Of a stretch of DNA of 64,000 nt, positions 7,745 to 17,623 are shown piece after piece (the first letter of the stretch is position 1; every line of letters begins with the position of its first letter). The stretch spans positions 1 to 64,000 of the forward strand of contig CAYJFS010000003.1 in assembly GCA_964369665.1 (NCBI GenBank), written 5' to 3'. The notes under the pieces are model-generated. The model ran no database searches. It saw only the letters and a program-made list of their open reading frames with translations, and was not told the origin of the DNA. Source of the stretch: Bilophila sp964369665. Lineage in GTDB: Bacteria > Desulfobacterota > Desulfovibrionia > Desulfovibrionales > Desulfovibrionaceae. Position numbers and translations under genes: made by a program.

Positions 7745-9840
7745 TATTCAATCTCCACATTACCAACAGCCTGTAGTCGTGTATCAGGTGGTATTTCACC
7801 CTGTGAAATAACAGGGACATTAGGCAAAAACCGTGTGATCAGCTGTGCAAGATGTGGACGAACAATAGGTGTTGCTAAAAGTACAGGTTGACCATCTGTA
7901 CCAACAGCACCCTCAATAGTTAAATTTATATTATGAATTAATTTTTGTGCTATTGCTGGATTAAGAGCAAGATAGCTACCACCCTCTACTTGACGAATGG
8001 ATTCTTGCATTGTTTGTTCTACTTCACCACTAAGCGTAATAACAGGTAACATACCATCACTATCAAGATATATTTTTATAATACTACGTCCAAGACGTTC
8101 TCGTACATATTCCGTAAGTACATCAGGATTCTTTGTTGAGCTACCATAATCACCTAAAGTTTCAACAATAGTTAATATGTCACGAATAGAAACATTCTCA
8201 CGGACTAAATTCTGTAATACTTTTTGTACAGAACCAAGAGGGAGGATGGCAGGAACAAGTTCTTCTACTGCCTTTGGTGAATGTTTTGCTAATGTATCTA
8301 ATAAACTTTGTACTTCTTGTCGTCCAAGGAAATCTGATAAATGACGTTTCAAAACTTCTGTAAGATGTGTAGCAATGACTGTAGCTGGATCCACAACAGT
8401 ATACCCTGCTAACATAGATTCTTCTCGCTGGGCTTCAGATATCCATATAGCTGGAAGATTAAATGCAGGTTCTCTTGTCTCTATACCTTCAATTTTATGT
8501 ACAGCATTCCCAGGATCCATTGCTAAGTAGTGATCAATGAGAATTTCAGCTGTTGCAACCTGGTTACCTTTAATAAGAAGAACATATTGGCCTGGTTTAA
8601 GTTGCAAATTATCTCGCAAATGTAATGAAGGAATGACAACACCCATATCAAGAGCAAACTGCCTTCGTATCGATCGAATTCTAGAAAGCAAGTTTCCATT
8701 TTGCTCCTCATCCACAAGAGGAATAAGTCCATAGCCCACTTCTAACTCTAAAGTATCCAAAGGTAAAAGAGCTTGCACTTCCTCTGGTGTGTCTGCAGTA
8801 GCAGAACCAGCCTCAGCTCCACTTTTACCTGCTTTTTTATCTTGTGTTTCTGTTTCAGAATTATTTTTAGCAAACCTGGAAACAATCAATAAAGATAAAG
8901 AAAAGAATAAAAATGGTATTGTAGGCAAACCTGGTACAAGAGCAAAAATAAATAACACAGCTGAAGTAAGTTTCAATACACGGCCATTATAGGTCAACTG
9001 AGCAATATACTCTTCACCCATACGTGCTTCTGCAGCTGCTCGAGAAACTATAAGACCTGCAGCTATGGATATAATGATAGAAGGTACAGTAGAAACTAAA
9101 CCGTCACCAATAGAGAGTAAAGCAAATGTCATAAGTGCATCATCAAAAGACATACCTTTTTGAACAACAGCAATGAGGATACCACCTATTAGATTAATAA
9201 GAGTAATAAAAAGACCAGCTGTTACATCGCCCTGAACAAATTTACCAGCACCATCCATAGCACCATAAAAATCTGCTTCTTTACGGATATTTTCACGACG
9301 GGTCTTTGCTTCTTCTTCATCAATTAAACCAGAATTCAAATCTGCTTCTATAGCCATTTGCTTACCTGGCATAGCATCCAAAGTAAAACGAGCTGCAACC
9401 TCAGCAATACGTGTTGTACCAGCTGTAATAACAACTTTGTTTAAAATAAACAAAATCATATAAATAACAGCACCAACAACATAACTTCCACCAACAACAA
9501 ACTCTGCAAATGAACGAATAACGTTCCCTGCAGCGCTTGCTCCTTGATCACCATTAAGTAATATAAGACGTGTAGAAGCTACGTTTAATGCAAGCCTTAA
9601 TAACGTTGTTACCAGCAATAATGAAGGAAAAATAGAAAATTCCAAAGGAGATGTCATAAACATTGAAGTAAGAAGTATTAAAATTGAAATAGAGATATTT
9701 AAGGCAAGCATAATGTCAAGAATAAATGTAGGCAAAGGAACAAGCATGACAAATAAAATAACAACAACACCTGCACCAAGGAATAAATCACCTTGTTTAG
9801 CAAAGCGACCATAGTCTAACTTAGGACTGCTTGCTGCCAT
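7744..9840 (-). CDS. flhA: Flagellar export gate protein FlhA
   Basis: 698 residues, normal length. Eight predicted membrane helices occupy roughly residues 20-310. The conserved cytoplasmic FHIPEP loop lies between helices 4 and 5 (RFTLDAMPGKQMAIEADLNSG). The C-terminal cytoplasmic domain docks export substrates and chaperones (VIATHLTEVLKRHLSDFLGRQEVQSLLD). FlhA forms the nonameric export gate under the flagellar rotor. It starts at an ATG with AAGGAG just upstream. It is the flagellar counterpart of SctV at 27231-29333 in this window, and the two should not be confused. Confidence 0.97.
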   Translation of the reverse strand: MAASSPKLDYGRFAKQGDLFLGAGVVVILFVMLVPLPTFILDIMLALNISISILILLTSMFMTSPLEFSIFPSLLLVTTLLRLALNVASTRLILLNGDQGASAAGNVIRSFAEFVVGGSYVVGAVIYMILFILNKVVITAGTTRIAEVAARFTLDAMPGKQMAIEADLNSGLIDEEEAKTRRENIRKEADFYGAMDGAGKFVQGDVTAGLFITLINLIGGILIAVVQKGMSFDDALMTFALLSIGDGLVSTVPSIIISIAAGLIVSRAAAEARMGEEYIAQLTYNGRVLKLTSAVLFIFALVPGLPTIPFLFFSLSLLIVSRFAKNNSETETQDKKAGKSGAEAGSATADTPEEVQALLPLDTLELEVGYGLIPLVDEEQNGNLLSRIRSIRRQFALDMGVVIPSLHLRDNLQLKPGQYVLLIKGNQVATAEILIDHYLAMDPGNAVHKIEGIETREPAFNLPAIWISEAQREESMLAGYTVVDPATVIATHLTEVLKRHLSDFLGRQEVQSLLDTLAKHSPKAVEELVPAILPLGSVQKVLQNLVRENVSIRDILTIVETLGDYGSSTKNPDVLTEYVRERLGRSIIKIYLDSDGMLPVITLSGEVEQTMQESIRQVEGGSYLALNPAIAQKLIHNINLTIEGAVGTDGQPVLLATPIVRPHLAQLITRFLPNVPVISQGEIPPDTRLQAVGNVEIE

Positions 9841-9961
9841 ATGGTTGACTCCTTGATGTCATTACTCCGACATAAAAGAACACTTTACTACTTCTTGTAG
9901 TAAACTACATACAAATATTTCAAAAAATATACTTACTGAGTAATAGACTTAAATAGGCTTA

Positions 9962-11032
9962 TTATTGACCCATCTTCTTGCCTTTTATCTTCCAAACACT
10001 TGCAAGAATAGCAGCAACAGCCTTATATAGCTCTTCAGGTATCATATCACCAACATCCACTGCTTTATACAAAGCTTGTGCCAATATAACGTTTTCACGT
10101 ATAGGTATATTACTCTCACGGGCAATATTTTTTATTTTCTCTGCAACATGATTAACACCTATAGCAAGCACTAAAGGTGCTGGAGCCTCCAAAACATTAT
10201 ATCTAAGGGCAACGGCAATATGAGTAGGGTTTGTAACAACAACATCTGCTTTAGGAACATCCTTAAACATACGGCTTGTCATCATTTCCATCATTTTCTG
10301 CCGTTGTCTTTGCTTTACAACAGGATCACCCTCTGATTGCTTTGCTTCATCTTTGACCTCTTGCTTACTCATTTTCAAATTTTCTTCATATTGGTAACGG
10401 TTATACCATAGATCTGCTGCTGCAATAATACCCATGGGCACAAGGGTGTATAAAACCAAAAATATACTTGTCATTAATATATATTCAGCAACATCTTGGG
10501 GCGTGGCATAATATAGAGGAAGAAAATTTTCAAACTCACGCTTAAATATAATATATGGAACAATCCCGATTATAATAACTTGAATAACACTTCTTAAAAG
10601 GCGTACCAATGTTTGTTGTGAAGCAAACATTCCTTGTAACCCTTTAATGACATTAAATTTACTCCATTTTACTTTAAAAACTTTTGTTGTCCATAAAGGA
10701 CCAACCTGCCAACGCAAAGAAATCCAACCACATAAACCAATAGTTACTAAGATAGGCAGTAATAAAATTGCTAACTCTTGAGCCACAAAAAATAATAGCG
10801 AATATACAGACTGAGCTGTGACTTCAAATTTAAAGCTTTCTGTAAAAAAATAACGAAAAACCATTTCAAAATGTCTTCCCATTATTCCAGCATACAGTGC
10901 TCCACCAAATATACCAGCTGCTGTTGTTATTGCCTTTGTTACTTCTTGTGATTTAGGTACATTACCTTCTGAACGAGCTTTTTCTCTTCGCTTTGGGGTA
11001 GCTCGCTCTGTTTTACTTGGATCTTTAGCCAT
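9962..11032 (-). CDS. flhB: Flagellar export switch protein FlhB
   Basis: 356 residues. It starts with the family N-terminus KTERATPKRREKARSEGNVPKSQEV, has four membrane helices (about 30-210), then the cytoplasmic domain with the intact autocleavage motif in VVTNPTHIAVALRY. FlhB cleaves itself between Asn and Pro and switches export from hook to filament subunits when prompted by FliK (also in this window). It lies 61 bases downstream of fliR and 121 bases upstream of flhA, in the same direction. Its NPTH motif contrasts with NPIH in SctU (30447-31511). Confidence 0.97.
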   Translation of the reverse strand: MAKDPSKTERATPKRREKARSEGNVPKSQEVTKAITTAAGIFGGALYAGIMGRHFEMVFRYFFTESFKFEVTAQSVYSLLFFVAQELAILLLPILVTIGLCGWISLRWQVGPLWTTKVFKVKWSKFNVIKGLQGMFASQQTLVRLLRSVIQVIIIGIVPYIIFKREFENFLPLYYATPQDVAEYILMTSIFLVLYTLVPMGIIAAADLWYNRYQYEENLKMSKQEVKDEAKQSEGDPVVKQRQRQKMMEMMTSRMFKDVPKADVVVTNPTHIAVALRYNVLEAPAPLVLAIGVNHVAEKIKNIARESNIPIRENVILAQALYKAVDVGDMIPEELYKAVAAILASVWKIKGKKMGQ

Positions 11033-11093
11033 GTGTAATAACCTTCTATTGAATCAATGGTTCTTAACACATTAAAATGCTTAAAATACAATA

Positions 11094-11882
11094 TTATCCA
11101 GAAGGCTTCATCACTGTAAGTAAGTTGTAAAATAGTCCATCAAGACCAATAATAAAACGTGAAGTTTCTTTTGATAAAAGAACAAATAAAAGACCAATAA
11201 AAAAAAAGCCTACACCTATTTTAGCTGGAAACCCTACTTCCATAATATGGAGCTGTGGTGCTGCACGAGCCATGATCCCCAAAGAAACTTCTACTAAAAA
11301 TAATGCAGACATTACAGGTGCAGCAATATGTAATGCAAAAACAAATATCATTCCTGACAGCTTGATCACCTCAGTTAACAAAATTTCCCTTATAAAAAGC
11401 CCTCCAGCAGGAACAATTTTAAATGTATAGGTAAATGCTTTTAAAAGAAATAAATGTCCATTAAGTGTAAGAAATGTTAATATAGCAACCATATACAAAA
11501 AATGTGCAATAAAACCTGTGGTATTACCAGACAATGGATCAGCCAAAGAGATCATTGTAAAGCCCATTTGTGTTGCTAACATCTCACCACCAGCCTGTAT
11601 CCCTGCAAAGAAAAAATTCACAGCAAGCCCTAAAACAATACCAAGAAAAACCTCTCCTATAATTAACAACACTAAACCAAAAGGGTGGGCCGGCATTTGT
11701 ATCCCAGGGAGATATATCTGATTCCACATCACTATTGTAAGGACTAAACATACTGAAGCTTTTAATGGACCTGGGAATCCTTCTATAGAAAAAAACGGTA
11801 GCATAAATAAAACTATACTGATTCTTAAAAAAGTAAGAATAAAACTAAGAAACATTTCAGGATCAAAATTAAACAGATTCAT
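11094..11882 (-). CDS. fliR: Flagellar export protein FliR
   Basis: 262 residues, almost entirely hydrophobic, with about six membrane helices. Family signatures include LRISIVLFMLPFF near the N-terminus, the segment LAVNFFFAGIQAGGEMLATQMGF, and DPLSGNTTGFIAHFLYM. FliR forms the FliPQR export pore with FliP and FliQ. Neither fliP nor fliQ is adjacent here, although fliR usually follows them. It is the first gene of the minus-strand flagellar operon, and its promoter should lie in the AT-rich 11883-12300 region. Confidence 0.95.
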   Translation of the reverse strand: MNLFNFDPEMFLSFILTFLRISIVLFMLPFFSIEGFPGPLKASVCLVLTIVMWNQIYLPGIQMPAHPFGLVLLIIGEVFLGIVLGLAVNFFFAGIQAGGEMLATQMGFTMISLADPLSGNTTGFIAHFLYMVAILTFLTLNGHLFLLKAFTYTFKIVPAGGLFIREILLTEVIKLSGMIFVFALHIAAPVMSALFLVEVSLGIMARAAPQLHIMEVGFPAKIGVGFFFIGLLFVLLSKETSRFIIGLDGLFYNLLTVMKPSG

Positions 11883-12332
11883 AATATCAAAAACCTATAT
11901 TTAAAATGCATATTTAATAAAATAACAATCTAATCTATACATAAACATAATGTATAAATAAAAATAAAGTGTTTTTATATATAAAAAATACATTAATACT
12001 AAAACTATAGCCTACTTCATTCTTATTACCAATAATATATTATGAATATATATTATATATTCACATACTATTAAGATATAAAAATATATTCATTAAGCAG
12101 GATAAAACTTCTACTCCAATTACAATTTTAAAATAACTGCACTTACTCAAAAACCTTAATGCTATTCAGTGATAATTTACTGTTTATACAATAAGATCTA
12201 ATGACCATTTTACTCTAAAAAAATATACCTTATACCTCAAAAATACCAATCTATATGAATACTATTTTTTTAATGATCAAAACATCTATTATCTTACACT
12301 AACTACAAATAATAAAAAAACTCTTAATTTTC
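11883..12332. other. Divergent intergenic region between fliR and rimP
   Basis: AT-rich spacer of about 450 bases upstream of both fliR (minus) and the rimP operon (plus). No reading frame of note is present. It must contain the fliR operon promoter, but no clear sigma-70, sigma-54 or sigma-28 match for that direction is seen. Confidence 0.4.
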
Positions 12333-12361
12333 TTGACAAAAAATCTAGTCAGACATATCTA
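12333..12361 (+). promoter_or_regulatory. Sigma-70-type promoter of the rimP leader
   Basis: A perfect -35 box TTGACA lies at 12333-12338. After a 17-base spacer comes a weak -10 box, TATCTA, at 12356-12361, in an AT-rich setting. The predicted start is near 12368, just ahead of two consecutive hairpins and the rimP operon. Confidence 0.5.
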
Positions 12362-12367
12362 TTCTTA

Positions 12368-12470
12368 TATGTAAGAGTACATACTGTTCTTAAGCTTATG
12401 TATGTTCTCTCATCCTGTAAGTTATAAAAATATGACTAACTGGGTGGCCTTTACAGGCCCCCCTTTTTTT
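12368..12470 (+). ncRNA. Candidate small RNA or attenuated leader of the rimP-nusA-infB operon
   Basis: A roughly 100-nucleotide transcript is predicted between the promoter at 12333-12361 and the intrinsic terminator at 12442-12470. Its 5' half folds into a long hairpin. AGAG (12374-12377) and ACATAC (12379-12384) pair with GTATGT (12400-12405) and CTCT (12407-12410), with one T:T mismatch. The loop contains the palindrome AAGCTT. No open frame with a ribosome site is present. It could be a free-standing RNA, or a leader whose terminator is read through under some condition to express rimP. No known RNA family was recognised. Confidence 0.45.
12442..12470 (+). terminator. Intrinsic terminator ahead of rimP
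   Basis: GGG T GGCCT (12442-12450), a four-base loop, then AGGCC C CCC (12455-12463), followed by T7 (12464-12470). It is a strong GC hairpin in AT-rich surroundings. It ends 36 bases before the rimP start codon, so it either ends a small RNA or attenuates the operon. Confidence 0.8.
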
Positions 12471-12506
12471 ATGCAATTAATTATATAAATTAAACACAAT
12501 GACCCT

Positions 12507-13115
12507 ATGGATAAAGAAACCACAGTCACAACATTTAAAAAGCTTATTACTCCCCTGGTTATAGCTCAAGGCCTTGAACTTTGGGGTGTTGAAATCATCA
12601 GTAGTATTCGACCTATTGCCAGAATATTTATAGATACACAAACCCCACCATCACCACATATTTTTACACAGGAACAAGATAACTATCAAAATACTACTCA
12701 AGGAGTAACCATTGAACAGTGTGCAAAAATCTCAAGGCTTATAGGCCTTATACTAGAAGTAGAAGCTCCTTTTGCTGCTCAGTGGACACTTGAAATATCA
12801 TCACCAGGCCTTGAGAGACCTTTTTTTACTCTATCTCAACTTGAACCATATATATCTCAACATATACAAATAACATTAAAAACCATACATCCATCATGGC
12901 CTAATCGTAAAAATTTTTCTGGTTCTCTTATAAATATCAACCTCTCTGATAACACTTTTACTCTAAATATACCTTTAAACCAAAGAATGCCTGACGAGCC
13001 TGAGACAGCCTTTTTCTCATGGAATCAAATTTATAAAGCTAAACTTATCCATAGTTTTCCTAAACCAGGCAAAAAAGATAAGCCCTCAAAACGCCTATGT
13101 GGAGATATTGCATGA
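12507..13115 (+). CDS. rimP: Ribosome maturation factor RimP
   Basis: 202 residues. The first half carries the RimP pattern: ITPLVIAQGLELWGVEI, then a strand-rich segment with FIDTQ, then GVTIEQCAKISRLIGLILEVE. The short marker LEISSPGLERPFF follows at about residues 91-104. The rest is a small SH3-like domain. RimP assists 30S subunit assembly. It is first in the classic rimP-nusA-ylxR-infB cluster, and its stop overlaps the nusA start (ATGA), so the two are coupled. The C-terminal tail is basic. Confidence 0.93.
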   Translation: MDKETTVTTFKKLITPLVIAQGLELWGVEIISSIRPIARIFIDTQTPPSPHIFTQEQDNYQNTTQGVTIEQCAKISRLIGLILEVEAPFAAQWTLEISSPGLERPFFTLSQLEPYISQHIQITLKTIHPSWPNRKNFSGSLININLSDNTFTLNIPLNQRMPDEPETAFFSWNQIYKAKLIHSFPKPGKKDKPSKRLCGDIA

Positions 13116-14464
13116 ATTTAGAACTTAAAAAAGCTCTTGACCAAATTAGTAAAGATAAAGGGCTTGATCGTGATATGCTTATAGATACACTTGAAGATGC
13201 TGTAAGAACTTCCGTCATACGTAAATACGGAGATAGCTTAGACGTTGAAGTAACATACAATAACGAAACTGGAGAAATTGAAGTATATCAATTCAAAATC
13301 GTTGTTGAAGAAGTAGAAGACTCAATCACTCAAATCGCTCTTAGTGAAGCAAAATCTCATGATCCATCAGCCCAAATTGATGATGAAATGGGATTCCGCC
13401 TTAAAGTAGAAGATCTTGGGCGTATTGCTGCACAATCAGCAAAACAAGTTATTATTCAACGAATGCGTGATGCTGAGCAAGAAATCATCTTTGAAGAATA
13501 CAAAGACCGTATTGGAGAAATCGTTAGTGGAATTATACAACGACGTGATAAAAATGGTTGGATCATTAACCTTGGTCGTACTGAAGCATTGCTGCCTAAA
13601 GATGAACAAATTCCTAGAGAACGTTATAAACGTGGAGATCGAGTTCAAGCTCTTATCATTGATGTGCAGAAAGAAGGTCGTGGGCCACAAGTCATCATTT
13701 CACGTGCACATCGTGACTACATGGCTGCTTTATTTCGTAGAGAAGTCCCAGAAGTGGATGATGGTACAGTACAAATTATGGGTGTTGCTCGAGACCCAGG
13801 AAGCCGAGCCAAAGTTACGGTTCTTTCACGTGAACGTGATGTAGATCCTGTTGGTGCCTGTGTAGGTGTTCGTGGCTCACGTATCCAAAATATTGTTCAA
13901 GAACTTCATGGTGAACGTATTGATATTGTTGTATGGAGCCTAGAAATTGCTACATATGCACGTAATGCTTTAGCTCCAGCAGTAATTTCTCGAATCAGTG
14001 TTGATGAAGCAGAAAACCTCATTGAGGTAACAGTTCCTGATGATCAACTTACAAGTGCCATTGGACGTAAAGGACAAAATGTTAAACTTGCTGCTAAACT
14101 TCTTGGCTGGAAAATCGATATCTTTACAGAAACACGGTATAATGAAGCTAATGCTGTCGGGCGTGGGCTTGAACAAGTTGCAAGTGTTGCAGAAATTTCT
14201 ATAGAAACACTTATCCAGGCAGGTTTTAACAGTCTAGATCGTATCAATGAAGTTCCTGACAAAGAACTAGCTATGAAACTAGGTCTCTCTGAATCTAAAA
14301 TTAATGATTTACGTGCTGCTGTTAACTTTCTTGGTTTAACACTAAAGAACACAAGTACTGAAGATACAACAGAACACACTCAAACTGAATCTGAGAACTC
14401 TGATAAAAACTTAGATACCATAAATGAAAAAAATACAGCTGAAGTGGAAACTGTTGAAACTTAA
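13112..14464 (+). CDS. nusA: Transcription factor NusA
   Basis: 450 residues from ATG 13112, which overlaps the rimP stop. The N-terminal RNA-polymerase-binding domain is about 1-130. The S1 domain is about 133-200 (GIIQRRDKNGWIINLGRTEALLP). Two KH domains lie at about 230-345 (VGVRGSRIQNIVQELHGERIDIV and SAIGRKGQNVKLAAKLLGW). One helical repeat and an acidic, Thr/Glu-rich tail follow. NusA modulates pausing, termination and antitermination. The order and tight spacing with rimP and ylxR are standard. Confidence 0.96.
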   Translation: MNLELKKALDQISKDKGLDRDMLIDTLEDAVRTSVIRKYGDSLDVEVTYNNETGEIEVYQFKIVVEEVEDSITQIALSEAKSHDPSAQIDDEMGFRLKVEDLGRIAAQSAKQVIIQRMRDAEQEIIFEEYKDRIGEIVSGIIQRRDKNGWIINLGRTEALLPKDEQIPRERYKRGDRVQALIIDVQKEGRGPQVIISRAHRDYMAALFRREVPEVDDGTVQIMGVARDPGSRAKVTVLSRERDVDPVGACVGVRGSRIQNIVQELHGERIDIVVWSLEIATYARNALAPAVISRISVDEAENLIEVTVPDDQLTSAIGRKGQNVKLAAKLLGWKIDIFTETRYNEANAVGRGLEQVASVAEISIETLIQAGFNSLDRINEVPDKELAMKLGLSESKINDLRAAVNFLGLTLKNTSTEDTTEHTQTESENSDKNLDTINEKNTAEVETVET

Positions 14465-14467
14465 TTT

Positions 14468-14677
14468 ATGAAAAAAAAGCATACTCCTATCCGTATGTGT
14501 ATTATTTGTAGGGAGCGTATACCTAAACATCTGTTACAACGTTATATTCTTTCTTTAAACAAAAATGTGGCATTAAAGGCTACAAAACAAAAATCTTCAG
14601 GAAAAGGTAGCTATATATGTTCTAAAGAAACCTGTTGGAAAAAATTTCAAAAACTCTATATAAAGACAGAAGTATGA
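14468..14677 (+). CDS. ylxR: YlxR family RNA-binding protein
   Basis: 69 residues. It has the family start PIRMCIICRERIPKHLLQR and the later GKGSYICSKETCWKKF. Its four Cys are arranged as expected for the DUF448/YlxR fold, and it is strongly basic. It starts 4 bases after nusA and ends 13 bases before infB, the usual position. YlxR proteins bind nucleic acid. One has been linked to the RNase P protein and to gene regulation, but the role here is inferred. Confidence 0.9.
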   Translation: MKKKHTPIRMCIICRERIPKHLLQRYILSLNKNVALKATKQKSSGKGSYICSKETCWKKFQKLYIKTEV

Positions 14678-14690
14678 TGGAGACTAGCTC

Positions 14691-17531
14691 ATGAGTGATC
14701 AAAAAATCAAAGTAAAAGAACTTGCATTAGAAATGAATGTTTCAACAAAAGATCTTTTACGTGTACTACGAGAACTTAATATTACTGCAAAAAGTACTAT
14801 GAGCTCTATTTCTGTAGAAGAGTTACCTAGTGTACGTGCCTACTTTACAAATTTAAAGACCAATAACAAAGAAGAAGTAAAACAAGTACAACCAGGTGTT
14901 GTTTTACGCCGTAAACGCCAAACAGCAAAAAAAGATATAACAGAATCAAAAGAAACTATTGATAGCACTCCAAAAACTTCTTCTAAAGAACTTGATGATA
15001 TTATCAACAAATCTTCAATTAAAGAAAAACAAATAACTATAACAAACACAATAGAAAAAGAATCACAAACAAAAGAAAATTTTACTGTAGCTAAAGCTAC
15101 TATTCCCTCAAAAAGTGAAGAAACATCCGTCTCTTCTTCTATAGAAATCTCAGGAGAACAAAACGCTTCTCAAAAATCCACAAAAAATATAGAGCTATCC
15201 TCAAAAAATATTGTATCAAAAAAACAACCTGAAAAAACAGGTACACCTATCCGTAAGCCTGCAGCTTCTGCTCAACCTGAAGGTTCTTCAGCTCCAAGTT
15301 TACTACCACCAGTATCTGAACAATCAAGAAGACCACATGAAGATCATAGTTTAGGTGACACTGAAGATACTATAAATAAGTATACAAAGAAAGAATCTTC
15401 TTCATCCCAAGTTCGTGTTATTTCAAAACCAAACTTTGTAAACCAAGACTCAAAAAATACCTATACAAGAACTGATCAAAATCACCAAGAAGAAAAACCA
15501 TATCGAAAAAGCTATACTGATTTAGGCCAGCACAAACAAGGACAGCGTAATACCTATACATCAACACAGACAATATTCCCCACTGAACCTATGGATATGC
15601 CATCACCTGGAACAGAAGGACAGAGTAAGAAAAAACGCTTTTCCGGCAAAAAAAATACAAACTTTACTAATACTCGCTATAAAGAAGATGATGATGGTAC
15701 ACAACGCCCCTTATATGGTAAAAAGCGCCATAAACAACATGCACCCCAAATCACAACACAACCTTTAAAAGCAACAAAACGTAAAATTAGAGTAGAAGAA
15801 GCTATCCGTGTTGCTGATATGGCACACCAAATGGGTCTTAAAGCAAGTGAAATTATAAAAATTTTATTTAACCTTGGTTTTATGGCTACAATCAATAAAT
15901 CACTAGACATTGATACTGCCACTATTGTAGCAGCAGAGTTTGGTTATGAGATAGAAAAAGTTGGCTTTGCAGAAGAAGATTACCTCACACCAACAATACA
16001 TGACACTCAAGAATCTCTTAAACTTAGACCTCCTGTTGTTACGATTATGGGGCATGTTGACCATGGAAAAACTTCATTACTTGATGCCATCCGAAAAACA
16101 AATGTTACAGGTGGTGAAGCAGGTGGTATTACACAACATATTGGTGCCTATCATGTAACAACTAAAAGTGGTGAAATTGTTTTTTTAGATACTCCTGGTC
16201 ATGAAGCATTTACAACTATGCGTGCACGTGGAGCACAAGTTACAGATATTGTTGTCCTTGTTGTTGCTGCAGATGATGGTGTTATGGAACAAACACGTGA
16301 AGCTGTAAATCATGCAAAAGCAGCCAATGTTCCTATTATGGTTGCTGTAAATAAAATAGACAAACTTGATGCCAACCCAGATCATGTTCTTCGAGAACTC
16401 TCTGAAATTGGTCTTGTTCCAGAAGATTGGGGTGGAGAAACTATTGTGGTAAAGGTTTCTGCAAAAACAGGCGAAGGTATTGATGAACTCCTTGAGCTTT
16501 TAGCTTTACAAGCTGAAGTACTAGAACTTAAAGCAAACCCTGACAAACCTGCAAAAGGACATATTATCGAAGCTAAGTTAGATAAAGGCCGTGGACCTAT
16601 TGCTACAGTGCTTATCCAAGAAGGTACACTCCAACAAGGTGATACGTTTATTTGTGGTGTTTTCAGTGGACGTGTTCGAGCAATGTTTAACGATCAAGGT
16701 AAAAAAACTCAAAAAGCTGGACCATCCATACCTATAGAAGTACAAGGTTTTGAAGGTGTTCCTGAAGCAGGAGAAGTGTTTACATGTTTACCTGATGAAA
16801 AACTTGCTCGTCGTATTGCAGAAAGCCGTGCTATTAAACAACGTGAACGTGTGTTAGCAAAAGAATCTCGTGTTACACTTGAAACATTTCTTTCAAAGTC
16901 AAGCAATGCTCAAGAAGTACAAATGCTCAATCTTGTCGTTAAATCAGATGTCCAAGGTTCCCTTGGAGCAATTATTGATGCTCTACACAAGCTAAGTACA
17001 GAAAAAGTAAGTATTAATATTGTCCATGGTGGTAGTGGTGCTATTACTGAATCTGATGTTTTATTGGCTTCAGCATCAGATGCAATTATTATAGGCTTTA
17101 ATGTTAGACCAACACCAAAAGTAAAAGAAGTTGCAGAACATGAACATGTAGATATCCGTTTTTATGATATTATCTATAAACTAGTAGAAGAAATAAAAAA
17201 TGCTATGGTAGGACTTCTTGCACCTATTAGCCGTGAGGTGTATCTTGGCCAAGCTGAAGTACGTGAAACATTTACTATTCCAAAAATAGGTACCATTGCA
17301 GGTAGTCATATTTCTGATGGAAAATTTTCACGTAATGCTGAAATCCGCCTCCTTCGTGAAGGCGTTGTTATATATACTGGAAAAATTTCGTCTTTAAAAC
17401 GATTTAAAGATGATGTAAAAGAAGTACAAAAAGGCTATGAATGTGGTATAGGTATTGAAAACTATAATGATATTAAAGTTGGTGATGTTGTAGAGGCATT
17501 TGAAACAGTTAAAGAAGCAGCCACACTTTAA
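14691..17531 (+). CDS. infB: Translation initiation factor IF-2
   Basis: 946 residues. The small N-terminal domain (KVKELALEMNVSTKDLLRVLRELNI) is followed by a long, charged, low-complexity linker of about 300 residues. A second IF2-N domain comes next (about 365-415), then the GTPase with GHVDHGKTSLLD (G1), DTPGHE (G3), NKIDK (G4) and SAK (G5). Domains II-IV complete the factor and bind initiator tRNA. The linker is rich in Lys, Ser, Thr and Gln and varies between species. It is the last gene of the rimP operon as seen here; rbfA, which normally follows, is absent. Confidence 0.97.
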   Translation: MSDQKIKVKELALEMNVSTKDLLRVLRELNITAKSTMSSISVEELPSVRAYFTNLKTNNKEEVKQVQPGVVLRRKRQTAKKDITESKETIDSTPKTSSKELDDIINKSSIKEKQITITNTIEKESQTKENFTVAKATIPSKSEETSVSSSIEISGEQNASQKSTKNIELSSKNIVSKKQPEKTGTPIRKPAASAQPEGSSAPSLLPPVSEQSRRPHEDHSLGDTEDTINKYTKKESSSSQVRVISKPNFVNQDSKNTYTRTDQNHQEEKPYRKSYTDLGQHKQGQRNTYTSTQTIFPTEPMDMPSPGTEGQSKKKRFSGKKNTNFTNTRYKEDDDGTQRPLYGKKRHKQHAPQITTQPLKATKRKIRVEEAIRVADMAHQMGLKASEIIKILFNLGFMATINKSLDIDTATIVAAEFGYEIEKVGFAEEDYLTPTIHDTQESLKLRPPVVTIMGHVDHGKTSLLDAIRKTNVTGGEAGGITQHIGAYHVTTKSGEIVFLDTPGHEAFTTMRARGAQVTDIVVLVVAADDGVMEQTREAVNHAKAANVPIMVAVNKIDKLDANPDHVLRELSEIGLVPEDWGGETIVVKVSAKTGEGIDELLELLALQAEVLELKANPDKPAKGHIIEAKLDKGRGPIATVLIQEGTLQQGDTFICGVFSGRVRAMFNDQGKKTQKAGPSIPIEVQGFEGVPEAGEVFTCLPDEKLARRIAESRAIKQRERVLAKESRVTLETFLSKSSNAQEVQMLNLVVKSDVQGSLGAIIDALHKLSTEKVSINIVHGGSGAITESDVLLASASDAIIIGFNVRPTPKVKEVAEHEHVDIRFYDIIYKLVEEIKNAMVGLLAPISREVYLGQAEVRETFTIPKIGTIAGSHISDGKFSRNAEIRLLREGVVIYTGKISSLKRFKDDVKEVQKGYECGIGIENYNDIKVGDVVEAFETVKEAATL

Positions 17532-17623
17532 TAAAAATTAAACCAAATGCTCTTCAAACACGACAACAACTATAGATAGTATAGTTTAATAAACGATCAT
17601 GTAAAAAACGCCAGCAAGTTATA

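Noticed and set aside
7744..9840. Treating flhA and sctV as duplicate T3SS genes
   Set aside because: Context separates them: flhA lies with flhB, flhF and fliR, sctV with sctY, sctS, sctT and sctU.
13416..13844. 142-codon frame inside nusA
   Set aside because: Overlaps conserved NusA S1 and KH coding sequence in another frame; no independent signal.
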